Shown: one piece after another, positions 25,469 to 33,099 of the stretch
Numbering within the stretch: the stretch's first letter is position 1
Layout: the number at the start of each line of letters is the position of its first letter
Assembly: GCA_948684385.1 (NCBI GenBank)
Contig: CAPQCU010000009.1
Coordinates: forward strand, 16,008-80,007
Length of the DNA: 64,000 nucleotides
Reading direction: 5' to 3'
From: an uncultured bacterium
GTDB lineage: Bacteria; Cyanobacteriota; Vampirovibrionia; Gastranaerophilales; Gastranaerophilaceae
Program-made: the position numbers and the translations under genes
Notes under the pieces: model-generated
Database searches by the model: none
What the model was told of the DNA's origin: nothing
The model's input: only the letters and a program-made list of their open reading frames with translations

Positions 25469-26732
25469 ATTTCTTAACCCAATTCTCTAAAATTCTAAGT
25501 GGAGCCCTTGTAAGTGCCAGAGCCCATGCCGGAAGATTTTTTGTAATTACACTTAAAGCCCCTACATTTGCCCCTTCTTCTATTGTAACAGGTGCTACAA
25601 GAACAGAGTTGGAGCCGATTTTTACATTATCTTTAATAACAGTTTTGCTTTTGACTTTTGTTAAAGGATTGTAATTTGCTGTAATTGTTCCTGCTCCAAT
25701 GTTTACACCTGAGCCGATTTCAGAATCTCCAATATAAGAAAGGTGACAAGCGTTTGTATGAGATTTGATTGTAGCCTTTTTGACTTCAACAAAGTTGCCG
25801 ATTTTTACGTTATCCTCTAAAATAACATCCCCTCTTAAATGAGCAAAAGGTCCGATTTTACAGTTTTTACCGATTTTGTTTTTGCCGTTTATGTAACAAG
25901 ATGGGTAAATAATTGTATCAGAACCGATTTCAGTTTCAGGACTTATCCAGGTTGTCAGAGGATCAATGATTTGTACTCCGTTTTCAAGATGCTTGTTGAT
26001 TACTCTTTGATTTAGCAGCCTTGACGCTTCAGCAAGATGAGTTTTTGAGTTAATACCAAATGTCTCATCATTATCTTTTATAATGTATGCGTTTACTGAC
26101 ATTTGCTTGTCGTTAGCCCATTTAACAATATCTGTTAAATAGTATTCTCCCTGAGCATTATTTGTTTTCAGCTCTCCAAATACGGATTTGATTTTTGCCC
26201 AATTCAAACAATAACAGCCTACGTTAATCTCTTTTACTTCTTTTTGCTCCGGAGTTGTATCTTTTTCTTCTACAATGCTGTTTAAGGTATTGTCTGCATT
26301 TCTGATTATACGTCCGTAATTAGTCGGATTGTCAAAAATGGCACTCATAACGGTTACATCAGAGTTTTGATTTTTATGAAACTCAATAAACTCTTTGATT
26401 GTATTAGCTGTTATTAAAGGTAAATCTCCGTTTAAAATAACAACTTCACCATCAAAGTCTTTAAGAAAAGGAACAGCCATGCTTGCTGCGTGTCCGGTAC
26501 CCAGCTGCGGTGATTGCAAGATACATTTTGAATTGCTGTAATTTTCCTGGATATGTTTTTCCACAAGTTCTGCCTTGTGTCCGACTATTACAAAGTTTTC
26601 ATCAGTAATACCCGTAACGGCATCAAGGACATACCCGACAAGAGTTTTGTCAAAAATTGTATGTAAAACTTTTGGCATATCAGATTTCATTCGCGTGCCT
26701 TTACCGGCTGCTAAAATTATCGATTTAATCAT
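25467..26732 (-). CDS. glmU: Bifunctional GlmU: glucosamine-1-P acetyltransferase / UDP-GlcNAc pyrophosphorylase
   Basis: A 421-residue enzyme making UDP-GlcNAc. The N-terminal pyrophosphorylase has LAAGKGTRMKSDMPK and GTGHA; the C-terminal left-handed beta-helix acetyltransferase shows hexapeptide repeats (IGSDTIIYPSCYI, NVKIGNFVEVKK) and the HLSYIGDSEIG active-site region. A TTG at 26741 is rejected because AGGAGG abuts it, while the same AGGAGG is 9 bases before the ATG at 26732. It is slightly shorter than the usual 450-460 residues. Confidence 0.95.
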   Translation of the reverse strand: MIKSIILAAGKGTRMKSDMPKVLHTIFDKTLVGYVLDAVTGITDENFVIVGHKAELVEKHIQENYSNSKCILQSPQLGTGHAASMAVPFLKDFDGEVVILNGDLPLITANTIKEFIEFHKNQNSDVTVMSAIFDNPTNYGRIIRNADNTLNSIVEEKDTTPEQKEVKEINVGCYCLNWAKIKSVFGELKTNNAQGEYYLTDIVKWANDKQMSVNAYIIKDNDETFGINSKTHLAEASRLLNQRVINKHLENGVQIIDPLTTWISPETEIGSDTIIYPSCYINGKNKIGKNCKIGPFAHLRGDVILEDNVKIGNFVEVKKATIKSHTNACHLSYIGDSEIGSGVNIGAGTITANYNPLTKVKSKTVIKDNVKIGSNSVLVAPVTIEEGANVGALSVITKNLPAWALALTRAPLRILENWVKK

Positions 26733-26779
26733 ATTTTTCAACCTCCTGTTACAATATTAACACAAATAATACATGCTGA

Positions 26780-26807
26780 TTGACAAAAAAGATATTCAGG
26801 ATATAAT
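26780..26807 (+). promoter_or_regulatory. Sigma-70-type promoter for the GLUG flagellin
   Basis: Perfect TTGACA (26780-26785) and TATAAT (26802-26807) boxes with a 16-base spacer, 42 bases before the start codon. A housekeeping-type promoter rather than a sigma-28 box in front of a flagellin is notable. Confidence 0.75.
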
Positions 26808-26848
26808 GTATATATAAGGATATGTCGTTTACATAAGGATGTGACGTA

Positions 26849-28537
26849 TTGAGTCTAACCATCAACACAAATCATGTGAGTAATCTTGTGCAAAAAAATC
26901 TTGCCGGTTCAACCGCGAGATTAAATAGTGCTATAGAGAGGCTGACTACTGGTTATAAAATTAACCATGCCGGCGATAATGCGGCAGGGTACTCAATAGC
27001 GACGCAATATTCAAGTAAGCTTTCTTCTTATCATGTTGCTCAAAATAATACCGCTATGGGCATGGATTTGCTTACGACAGCTGAAGAACATTTAGACCTT
27101 GTAACTTCTCATTTATCCAGAATGCGCGATTTGGCAGAACAAGCTTCAAACGGCACATACGGTAAAGAGTCTCTTGATGCAATTCAAGCAGAATTTAGTG
27201 CTCGTATTGATGAAATTAATCGAATTGTCTCAAATGCAGAATATAACGGCATCCAATTGTTTAAGAAACCAATTATAACTAATGATGAAGAAGTCCCTGC
27301 TTTAACAGAAGATGAAGCTATTGCACAGGGGTATACAATAATTAAAAATGCTTCTCAGCTTCAGAATATGAAAAATAACTTAAACGGCAAATATATTCTA
27401 ATGAATGACATAGACTTATCCGGCTATAACTGGGAAGTTGTTGGAGATATAAACAATCCGTTTACCGGAGAACTTAATGGTAACGGACATACGATTTCTA
27501 ATTTAAGCCTTAACCGCGATACTTATGATTATACAGGGTTAATAGGCAGGATGAATGGAGCTACAATTTCAAATCTCGGACTTACAGATGTAGATGTAGT
27601 CGGTAAAATATATGTGGGCGCACTAGCAGGTCACTCAACAGGAAGCACAATTACAAATTGTTATGTAACCGGAAGTGTTTTGGGATATGGCGATGTTGGC
27701 GGTATGGTTGGCGCGCATAACGCTTCTTCTTCAATTAAAAAATCATATTCATTAGCTTCTGTTGAAGCGACGGGTTACGGTGCAGGAGGACTTGTCGGGA
27801 ATAATAACGGTTCTGTAATATCGGAAAGTTTTGCTAAAGGTGATGTTTCCAGTGATTACTGGGTTGGCGGTTTAGCAGGAAGAAACTCTGCTTACGGTAG
27901 TATTGATAAATCGTATGCAACCGGAAATATTACGGGAAATAATGAAACCGGAGGTTTTGTAGGTTCTAATATAGGGAATTCTTCAATAAGTTCCAGCTAT
28001 TACAATATTCAGAAAAGCGGTCAAAGTTCAGGAGTCGGACAAAACGACGGAACAGGTTCTGTTGCTGTTACGGGTTTAACGACATCTGAGTTGAATGAAC
28101 TCATCCTTGCAGGTACTCTTCCGGGAGCATCTCTGCTTCAGCCTGAAAAAAATACTGAAATCGTATTTCAGGTTGGTATTCACTCTGATGCTGACTCGCA
28201 AATAATTATAGATACAGCATTTGATTTTTCAATATCCGGTATGTCGATATCAAGTTCTGAAGCGGCAAGGAAAATTTTGGACCGTATTGATAAAATTATG
28301 TATACAGTAAGCAGTAAACAAACAGAAATTGGCTCGGCTTATAACCGTTTAGAATCTGCTCTTGAAAATATTAGTGTAAGTATAGATAATCTTACATCTT
28401 CTCTATCTACGATAAAAGATGCTGATATCGGGGAAGTTTCAAGTGATTATATCAAAAATCAGATTTTGCAGCAGGCTTCAGCGACTTTGCTTTCTACTGC
28501 AAATCAGGCACCGGCAGTTGCGCTTCAGCTTCTGTAA
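26849..28537 (+). CDS. Large flagellin with GLUG-repeat insert
   Basis: A 562-residue flagellin. N-terminal D0/D1 (about residues 1-148) and C-terminal D1/D0 (about 445-562, ending NQAPAVALQLL) match the short flagellin closely. Between them is a roughly 270-residue insert with an ADEC/GLUG-type adhesin pattern: LNGKYILMNDIDLSGYNW, then about six GLUG repeats (GALAGHSTGSTITNCYVTG, GGLVGNNNGSVISESFAKG). GLUG repeats are known from surface adhesins and IgA peptidases and predict a beta-helix displayed on the filament surface. Start is TTG with AAGGATG 8 bases upstream; GTG at 26841 is out of frame. Confidence 0.92.
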   Translation: MSLTINTNHVSNLVQKNLAGSTARLNSAIERLTTGYKINHAGDNAAGYSIATQYSSKLSSYHVAQNNTAMGMDLLTTAEEHLDLVTSHLSRMRDLAEQASNGTYGKESLDAIQAEFSARIDEINRIVSNAEYNGIQLFKKPIITNDEEVPALTEDEAIAQGYTIIKNASQLQNMKNNLNGKYILMNDIDLSGYNWEVVGDINNPFTGELNGNGHTISNLSLNRDTYDYTGLIGRMNGATISNLGLTDVDVVGKIYVGALAGHSTGSTITNCYVTGSVLGYGDVGGMVGAHNASSSIKKSYSLASVEATGYGAGGLVGNNNGSVISESFAKGDVSSDYWVGGLAGRNSAYGSIDKSYATGNITGNNETGGFVGSNIGNSSISSSYYNIQKSGQSSGVGQNDGTGSVAVTGLTTSELNELILAGTLPGASLLQPEKNTEIVFQVGIHSDADSQIIIDTAFDFSISGMSISSSEAARKILDRIDKIMYTVSSKQTEIGSAYNRLESALENISVSIDNLTSSLSTIKDADIGEVSSDYIKNQILQQASATLLSTANQAPAVALQLL

Positions 28538-28608
28538 AAAAACTTCATAATTTATTTGCAATTTATTTTTGTTTATTTTAAAATTTACTCATACGCCGAA
28601 TTTTGAGA

Positions 28609-28632
28609 GAATGTGTTTAACACATTCTTTTT
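28609..28632 (+). terminator. Terminator after the GLUG flagellin
   Basis: GAATGTG and CACATTC arms with a TTTAA loop followed by TTTTT, 72 bases after the stop codon. Confidence 0.85.
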
Positions 28633-28683
28633 AGATAGGTCTCAAAAAAGAATAATTTAACGGTAATATAAAGGAACTTAGAA

Positions 28684-28851
28684 ATGGGTATCAAAGGTAA
28701 AAACGATAGAATGGTAGTTCTTGCTTGTGAAGATTGCAAAGAAAGAAATTACACAACTGTAAAAAACAAAAAGAATATTAAGGACAGATTAGAGTTAAGC
28801 AAATACTGCCCGACTTGCAAAAAGCACACTACTCATAAAGAAACAAAATAA
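28684..28851 (+). CDS. rpmG: 50S ribosomal protein L33
   Basis: A 55-residue L33 with the two zinc-binding CxxC pairs (CEDC, CPTC) and typical RNYTTVKNKKN. It is preceded by AAAGGAACTT. The order rpmG, tRNA-Trp, secE, nusG is a classic bacterial arrangement and supports the call. Confidence 0.97.
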   Translation: MGIKGKNDRMVVLACEDCKERNYTTVKNKKNIKDRLELSKYCPTCKKHTTHKETK

Positions 28852-28858
28852 GTATAAC

Positions 28859-28874
28859 GGCGGCTTTTGCCGCC
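28859..28874 (+). other. Strong hairpin between rpmG and tRNA-Trp
   Basis: GGCGGC-TTTT-GCCGCC, a 6-bp GC stem with tetraloop directly after the L33 stop. No T-run follows, so it is more likely an RNA-processing or stabilising element than a terminator. Confidence 0.5.
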
Positions 28875-28880
28875 TGATAT

Positions 28881-28953
28881 GCGTCCTTAGTTCAGTCGGT
28901 AGAACGTCGGTCTCCAAAACCGGATGTCGAGGGTTCGAGTCCTTCAGGGCGCG
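28881..28953 (+). tRNA. trnW: tRNA-Trp (CCA)
   Basis: A 73-base cloverleaf. Acceptor GCGTCCT pairs with AGGGCGC (one G-U), the anticodon loop is CTCCAAA giving CCA, and the T arm has GGTTCGAGTCC. CCA is not encoded. It sits between rpmG and secE. Confidence 0.97.
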
Positions 28954-28984
28954 AATTATTTAAAATAAAAAAGGTAATTAGTAA

Positions 28985-29185
28985 ATGAATAATACTTTTG
29001 AAACAGTAAAGTCAAACATAGTATCATATTTTAAAGGCGTAAGAACTGAGTGGGGCAAAATTACCTGGCCCGAAAAACATCAGGTTGTTGTTGAAACATT
29101 CTTTGTTGTTGCAATTGTATTTATATTTACAGTATTTATTTACTTTGTGGATATAATATTCAAAATGTTATTATCAAAGTTTTAA
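28985..29185 (+). CDS. secE: Preprotein translocase subunit SecE
   Basis: A 66-residue short-form SecE with one C-terminal membrane helix (about 37-60) and the conserved amphipathic segment GVRTEWGKITWPEKHQV. It clamps the SecY halves in the Sec translocon. It lies 17 bases upstream of nusG as in most bacteria. Confidence 0.96.
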   Translation: MNNTFETVKSNIVSYFKGVRTEWGKITWPEKHQVVVETFFVVAIVFIFTVFIYFVDIIFKMLLSKF

Positions 29186-29202
29186 TTTGAAGGGTAAGAA
29201 TA

Positions 29203-29817
29203 ATGACTGAAAAAGACGAAAACATTATGAATGAAGAACTGGCGGAAGAAACTCCGGAATTTGATGCTCCAAAAACTTCTGAGAAGAAAAACAATCAAAA
29301 ACGCTGGTACATCGTTCACACTTATTCAGGATACGAAAATAAGGTTAAAAGCAACCTTGAAAAACGTATCGAATATATGAACATGGCAGATAAAATTTTC
29401 CGAGTAGAAGTTCCGCAGAAGACTATTACCCAGATTAAAGGCGGAAGAAAACAGGAAAAAGAAGAAAAGATTTTCCCGGGCTATGTTTTAGTGGAAATGA
29501 TTATGGACGAAGACAGCTGGTATGTTGTAAGACACACAGCAGGTGTTACTAAGTTTGTAGGTTCTGCTAAGAAGCCTATTCCTGCTAAAGACAGTGAAAT
29601 CAAGAAAATTATTCACCGCTCAACAGCTCAAACTCAAAAAGTCGAAATGGATGTTAAGGTCGGTGAAAAAGTTAGAATTATTTCAGGACCATTTGCAGAA
29701 TTTGTTGGTGATATTACAGAAGTTTATCCGGATAAGGCTAAGCTTAGAGCAATGGTTTCTATCTTCGGACGTGAAACTCCGGTAGAGTTGGAATATAAGC
29801 AAATACAGAAGTTATAA
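29203..29817 (+). CDS. nusG: Transcription termination/antitermination factor NusG
   Basis: A 204-residue NusG. An acidic N-terminal extension of about 30 residues precedes the NGN domain (RWYIVHTYSGYENKV, FPGYVLVEM), followed by a C-terminal KOW domain (VGEKVRIISGPFAEFVGDI). NusG couples RNA polymerase to Rho or the ribosome. Confidence 0.97.
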   Translation: MTEKDENIMNEELAEETPEFDAPKTSEKKNNQKRWYIVHTYSGYENKVKSNLEKRIEYMNMADKIFRVEVPQKTITQIKGGRKQEKEEKIFPGYVLVEMIMDEDSWYVVRHTAGVTKFVGSAKKPIPAKDSEIKKIIHRSTAQTQKVEMDVKVGEKVRIISGPFAEFVGDITEVYPDKAKLRAMVSIFGRETPVELEYKQIQKL

Positions 29818-29820
29818 TCT

Positions 29821-29966
29821 GTGGAAGCACAAAATAATCTACGAAGTAAAGTAAAAAAACACAGGTGCCAGGCAGTATTTTGCAAGGAAGATCTAAAACA
29901 AGTTTGTAGTCGCAACTAAACAAAATACGTGGAAGCACAAAATAATTTACGAAGTAAAGTAAAAAA
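29821..29966 (+). repeat. Pair of 38-bp direct repeats in the nusG-rplK intergenic region
   Basis: Copies at 29821-29858 and 29929-29966 are identical at 37 of 38 bases (one C/T difference); each begins GTGGAAGCACAAAATAAT. A third GTGGAAG begins at 29970 inside the leader hairpin before rplK. The 70 bases between the copies have no open frame. This may be a tandem duplication of part of the ribosomal-protein leader. Confidence 0.85.
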
Positions 29967-29968
29967 GA

Positions 29969-30000
29969 CGTGGAAGGGGATGCCCCCCGTTAGTACCACG
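29969..30000 (+). promoter_or_regulatory. Structured leader before rplK, probable r-protein autoregulatory site
   Basis: Outer stem CGTGG/CCACG, 5' bulge AA, inner stem GGGG/CCCC, and a 7-base 3' internal loop GTTAGTA, ending 13 bases before the rplK ATG. The same architecture with different stem sequences precedes rplA. The rplK leader is the known place for L1 repression in E. coli. Confidence 0.6.
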
Positions 30001-30013
30001 AAAGGAGAACAAA

Positions 30014-30442
30014 ATGGCAAAAAAAGTAGTAGGAAAAATTAAACTGCAAATTCAAGCAGGTAAAGCTAACCCGTCACCTCCGGTAGGTCCGGCTCTGGGT
30101 CAGCATGGTGTTAACATCATGGATTTCTGCAAACAGTTCAATGCAAAAACTGAATCTCAAGCAGGATACATTATCCCTGTTGTTATCGATGTATATGAAG
30201 ACAGAAGTTTCACTTTTGTAACAAAATCTCCACCGGCTCCGGTTTTGATTAAAAAGGCATTAAACTTACCGAAAGGTTCTGCTGTACCTAACAAAACTAA
30301 AGTTGGTGAAATTACTCAGGCTCAATTAGAAGAAATCGCAAAAATCAAAATGAACGATTTGAACGCTACTTCAATGGAAGCTGCAGTAAACATGATTAAA
30401 GGCTCTTGCAGAGCTATGGGCGTTACAGTTAAGGAAGGTTAA
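30014..30442 (+). CDS. rplK: 50S ribosomal protein L11
   Basis: A 142-residue L11. It has the N-terminal GKIKLQIQAGKANPSPPVGPALGQ region, cut here as GKANPSPPVGPALGQHGVN, and the C-terminal rRNA-binding domain. L11 supports the GTPase centre and stringent response. GAAAGGAG precedes the ATG. Confidence 0.98.
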   Translation: MAKKVVGKIKLQIQAGKANPSPPVGPALGQHGVNIMDFCKQFNAKTESQAGYIIPVVIDVYEDRSFTFVTKSPPAPVLIKKALNLPKGSAVPNKTKVGEITQAQLEEIAKIKMNDLNATSMEAAVNMIKGSCRAMGVTVKEG

Positions 30443-30473
30443 TTGTACTCCTGAATAAGTTACAATATGAACA

Positions 30474-30505
30474 ATGGAAGGACTTAATTTGTCCGCTAAC
30501 ACCAT
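30474..30505 (+). promoter_or_regulatory. Structured leader before rplA, sister of the rplK leader
   Basis: Outer stem ATGG/CCAT, 5' bulge AA, inner stem GGAC/GTCC, and 3' internal loop GCTAACA, ending 15 bases before the rplA ATG. Both stems differ from the rplK copy but keep pairing, while the internal loop keeps the pattern G-Y-T-A-R-Y-A. Confidence 0.6.
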
Positions 30506-30520
30506 GAAAGGAATTTAAAA

Positions 30521-31246
30521 ATGTCAAAAATAACTAAAAAACAAAAAAAGCTTCAAGAATTGTTAGCTGATTTCCAACAACCGGCTAGCGGTCGTGACGC
30601 TTTGGTTAAATTACAAGAAGTATCTAAAGAAGTTGCTAAATTCAACGAAACAGTTGAATGCCACATGAGATTAGGTATTGAAGTTAAACACGCTGAACAG
30701 CAAATCAGATCAACTGTAGTATTACCTGCAGGTTTGGGTAAAGAAGTTCGTGTTTGCGTTATTGCTAAAGGACCTAAAGTTAATGAAGCAAAAGACGCAG
30801 GTGCTGATTTCTACGGTACAGAAGATATTATCGACAAAATTGCTGGCGGCTGGTTTGAATTTGATACATTAATTGCAACTCCTGACTGTATGGGTATGCT
30901 TGGTAAATTAGGTAGAGTTTTAGGACCTAAAGGCTTAATGCCAAACCCTAAGACTGGTACTGTTACTTTGGATATCGCAAAAGCAGTTAAAGATGCTAAA
31001 GCTGGTAAAGTTGAATTCAGAGCTGATAAACAGGGCATGATTCACTGCCCTATCGGTAAAGTTCAATTTGCTAACGAAGACTTAGTTAAGAACTACGGAA
31101 CTTTGGTTGATGCAGTTCTTAGAGCAAAACCTTCTGCAGCTAAAGGTACTTATGTTAAATCTATTTACTTGACAACTACAATGGGACCAAGTATTAAGAT
31201 TGACTCTAAGAATCTTCAGGCAGAAGTTAAAGAAATTGTTGGTTGA
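30521..31246 (+). CDS. rplA: 50S ribosomal protein L1
   Basis: A 241-residue L1 of normal length with the signature region VLGPKGLMPNPKTGTV. L1 forms the mobile stalk near the E site and in many bacteria represses its own operon. In most bacteria rplJ and rplL follow; here the operon ends at two tandem hairpins. Confidence 0.98.
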   Translation: MSKITKKQKKLQELLADFQQPASGRDALVKLQEVSKEVAKFNETVECHMRLGIEVKHAEQQIRSTVVLPAGLGKEVRVCVIAKGPKVNEAKDAGADFYGTEDIIDKIAGGWFEFDTLIATPDCMGMLGKLGRVLGPKGLMPNPKTGTVTLDIAKAVKDAKAGKVEFRADKQGMIHCPIGKVQFANEDLVKNYGTLVDAVLRAKPSAAKGTYVKSIYLTTTMGPSIKIDSKNLQAEVKEIVG

Positions 31247-31253
31247 TATTTAC

Positions 31254-31281
31254 GGCTAGCCGAAAGGTTAGCCTTTTTTTT
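31254..31281 (+). terminator. Terminator after rplA
   Basis: GGCTAGCC and GGTTAGCC form an 8-bp stem (one G-U) closed by a GAAA tetraloop, followed by eight T. Confidence 0.93.
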
Positions 31282-31283
31282 AA

Positions 31284-31317
31284 GAAAAGGACGGATTTTA
31301 TATTCGTCCTTTTTATG
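31284..31317 (+). terminator. Second hairpin, terminator or attenuator before the parvulin gene
   Basis: AAAAGGACG pairs with CGTCCTTTT around a 12-base AT-rich loop, followed by T. It lies directly after the rplA terminator and 30 bases before the parvulin ATG, so it could be a backup terminator. Confidence 0.6.
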
Positions 31318-31348
31318 TTAGAATTTCTTTTGAAAAGGAGAATTTATT

Positions 31349-31627
31349 ATGAAAATTAGAGCGAGCCACATTTTAGTTGATACTAAAGAACAAGCAGAAA
31401 ATTTGCTTATGGATATTAAAAACGGAGTAGCGTTTGAAGATTTAGCAAAACAGTATTCTAAATGCCCTTCAGGACGCGATGGCGGAGATTTGAGATGGTT
31501 TGGTAAGGGGATGATGGTTAAACCTTTTGAAGATGCAGCTTTTGCTCTTAATGAAGGCGAAGTTTCCGAACCTGTAGAAACACAGTTTGGCTGGCACTTA
31601 ATTAAGTTGACAGGAAAAGATGAATAG
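31349..31627 (+). CDS. Parvulin-type peptidyl-prolyl isomerase
   Basis: A 92-residue single-domain parvulin (PpiC family) with the hallmark RASHILVDTKEQAE, YSKCPSGRDGGDLRWFGKGMM and FGWHLIKLTG. No signal peptide, so it acts in the cytoplasm. GAAAAGGAG precedes the ATG. The stop TAG is followed immediately by GGGTAAAT, as in three other genes here. Confidence 0.95.
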   Translation: MKIRASHILVDTKEQAENLLMDIKNGVAFEDLAKQYSKCPSGRDGGDLRWFGKGMMVKPFEDAAFALNEGEVSEPVETQFGWHLIKLTGKDE

Positions 31628-31650
31628 GGGTAAATGGGGTAATATTCAGG

Positions 31651-33099
31651 ATGTTAGAATTACTAAAAAGCTTGAATATTGATTATTTACTGGTAAACTC
31701 CACCAATGAATATTTGGTGGAGTATTCCGCTTTAAGCGAGAATGCCAGATATACACTTACCGGTTTTAGCGGTTCTACGGGTGATGCTTTAGTGACAAAG
31801 GATAATATTTACCTTTTTGTTGACGGCAGATACCATACACAGGCTGACAACGAGGTTAAAGCAGGGGTGACTGTTGTTAAACTTCAGATTGGTCAAAAAC
31901 AGGACGAAGAAATCCAAAAGCTTATTGACCCCAAAAAAACTTTGGGAATTGTATCAAAAAAAGTTTCTCAAGCTAGATTAGAAAGTTTTAATGGTTTTAA
32001 GGTGAAATTATTAGATAAAGACCCGGTTAATGACTTTACAGAACCTCATTCTAAACCTATACAAGCCGTTCAGCCTGTTGATTTTTCTCCCCGGAAGGCA
32101 ATGTATATTACAAATTTGGAAGAGGTTTCCTATCTGACCGGTTTAAGAGATTTTTCTAAAGATTGCTCTTCAAAAGCGTATGCAAAGTTATTTATTAAAG
32201 GAAATGAGAGAATATTAAATCCTGATATAAGTTCTTATGAGGGAGAATTGATTGTCGATAAAAAATCAATAAGTGCTTATGATTACGCGTTGATTAAAAA
32301 TCCTATACATCAGGATTCTCCGGTTAAGATTATGAAATCGCAAAAATCAGCAGAAGAAATCGAAGCTTACAAGAAAGCTTTTGAAGCTACGGATAAAGCT
32401 GTTATGTCAATTCGTGAGTATATTGAAGCTAATGAAAATTTGTCTGAGTTCGATATTTCAAAGCGTTTGCGTGAGGAATTTATCCGGTATGGTGCAAAAT
32501 CATTAAGCTTTAACTCTATTGTTGCGATTAATCAGAATTCTGCATTGGCACATTATTCTAAAAATTCAAAAGATGTGATTTTAGGAGATGGTGATTTGGT
32601 TTTAATTGATTGCGGAGCTTACTATGAAAGCGGGCTTGCAACTGATATTACCAGAGTTTTTGTTAATGGGAAGCCGTCTGATTTACAGAGGCAGGTTTAT
32701 ACAACGGTTTTGAAAGCATTTTTGAATGCTTTTAATGCTGATTTTAAAACAGGATTTGAGTACGATGCATTAGCTCACTCAATCCTGGATGGGGCAATAG
32801 AAGGTTTTACTTTTGGTCACGGTTTAGGTCACGGGATAGGAATTAATGTGCACGAAGCTCCTCCTGCTTTAAATCAATCGGAAATAGCGCATACAGAAAT
32901 TAAAGATGGAATGACTTTTACAATTGAGCCGGGATTATACAATCCGGAGCATTTTGGAGTAAGACTTGAAAATTCCTGTTACAAAATGGATGGAAAAATT
33001 CATTCTTTTGTTAAAATGGGGTATGAAGGTAAGTTGATTGATTATAGTTTACTTTCTGATAAAGAAAAAGAATGGCTGAAGGAATTTGAAATTTTATGA
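31651..33099 (+). CDS. M24-family Xaa-Pro aminopeptidase
   Basis: A 482-residue creatinase/aminopeptidase P-type enzyme. An N-terminal non-catalytic creatinase domain precedes the pita-bread fold with the dinuclear metal ligands: LIDCGAYYESGLATDITR (two Asp), GHGLGHGIGINVHEAPP (His), MTFTIEPGLY (Glu) and RLENSC (Glu). It removes N-terminal residues before proline. The ribosome-binding site is weak. The stop overlaps the methyltransferase start by 4 bases. Confidence 0.93.
   Translation: MLELLKSLNIDYLLVNSTNEYLVEYSALSENARYTLTGFSGSTGDALVTKDNIYLFVDGRYHTQADNEVKAGVTVVKLQIGQKQDEEIQKLIDPKKTLGIVSKKVSQARLESFNGFKVKLLDKDPVNDFTEPHSKPIQAVQPVDFSPRKAMYITNLEEVSYLTGLRDFSKDCSSKAYAKLFIKGNERILNPDISSYEGELIVDKKSISAYDYALIKNPIHQDSPVKIMKSQKSAEEIEAYKKAFEATDKAVMSIREYIEANENLSEFDISKRLREEFIRYGAKSLSFNSIVAINQNSALAHYSKNSKDVILGDGDLVLIDCGAYYESGLATDITRVFVNGKPSDLQRQVYTTVLKAFLNAFNADFKTGFEYDALAHSILDGAIEGFTFGHGLGHGIGINVHEAPPALNQSEIAHTEIKDGMTFTIEPGLYNPEHFGVRLENSCYKMDGKIHSFVKMGYEGKLIDYSLLSDKEKEWLKEFEIL

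Noticed and set aside
29821..29966. Direct repeats as a CRISPR or insertion element
   Set aside because: Only two copies, with a 70-base gap lacking any open frame and no terminal inverted repeats or transposase.
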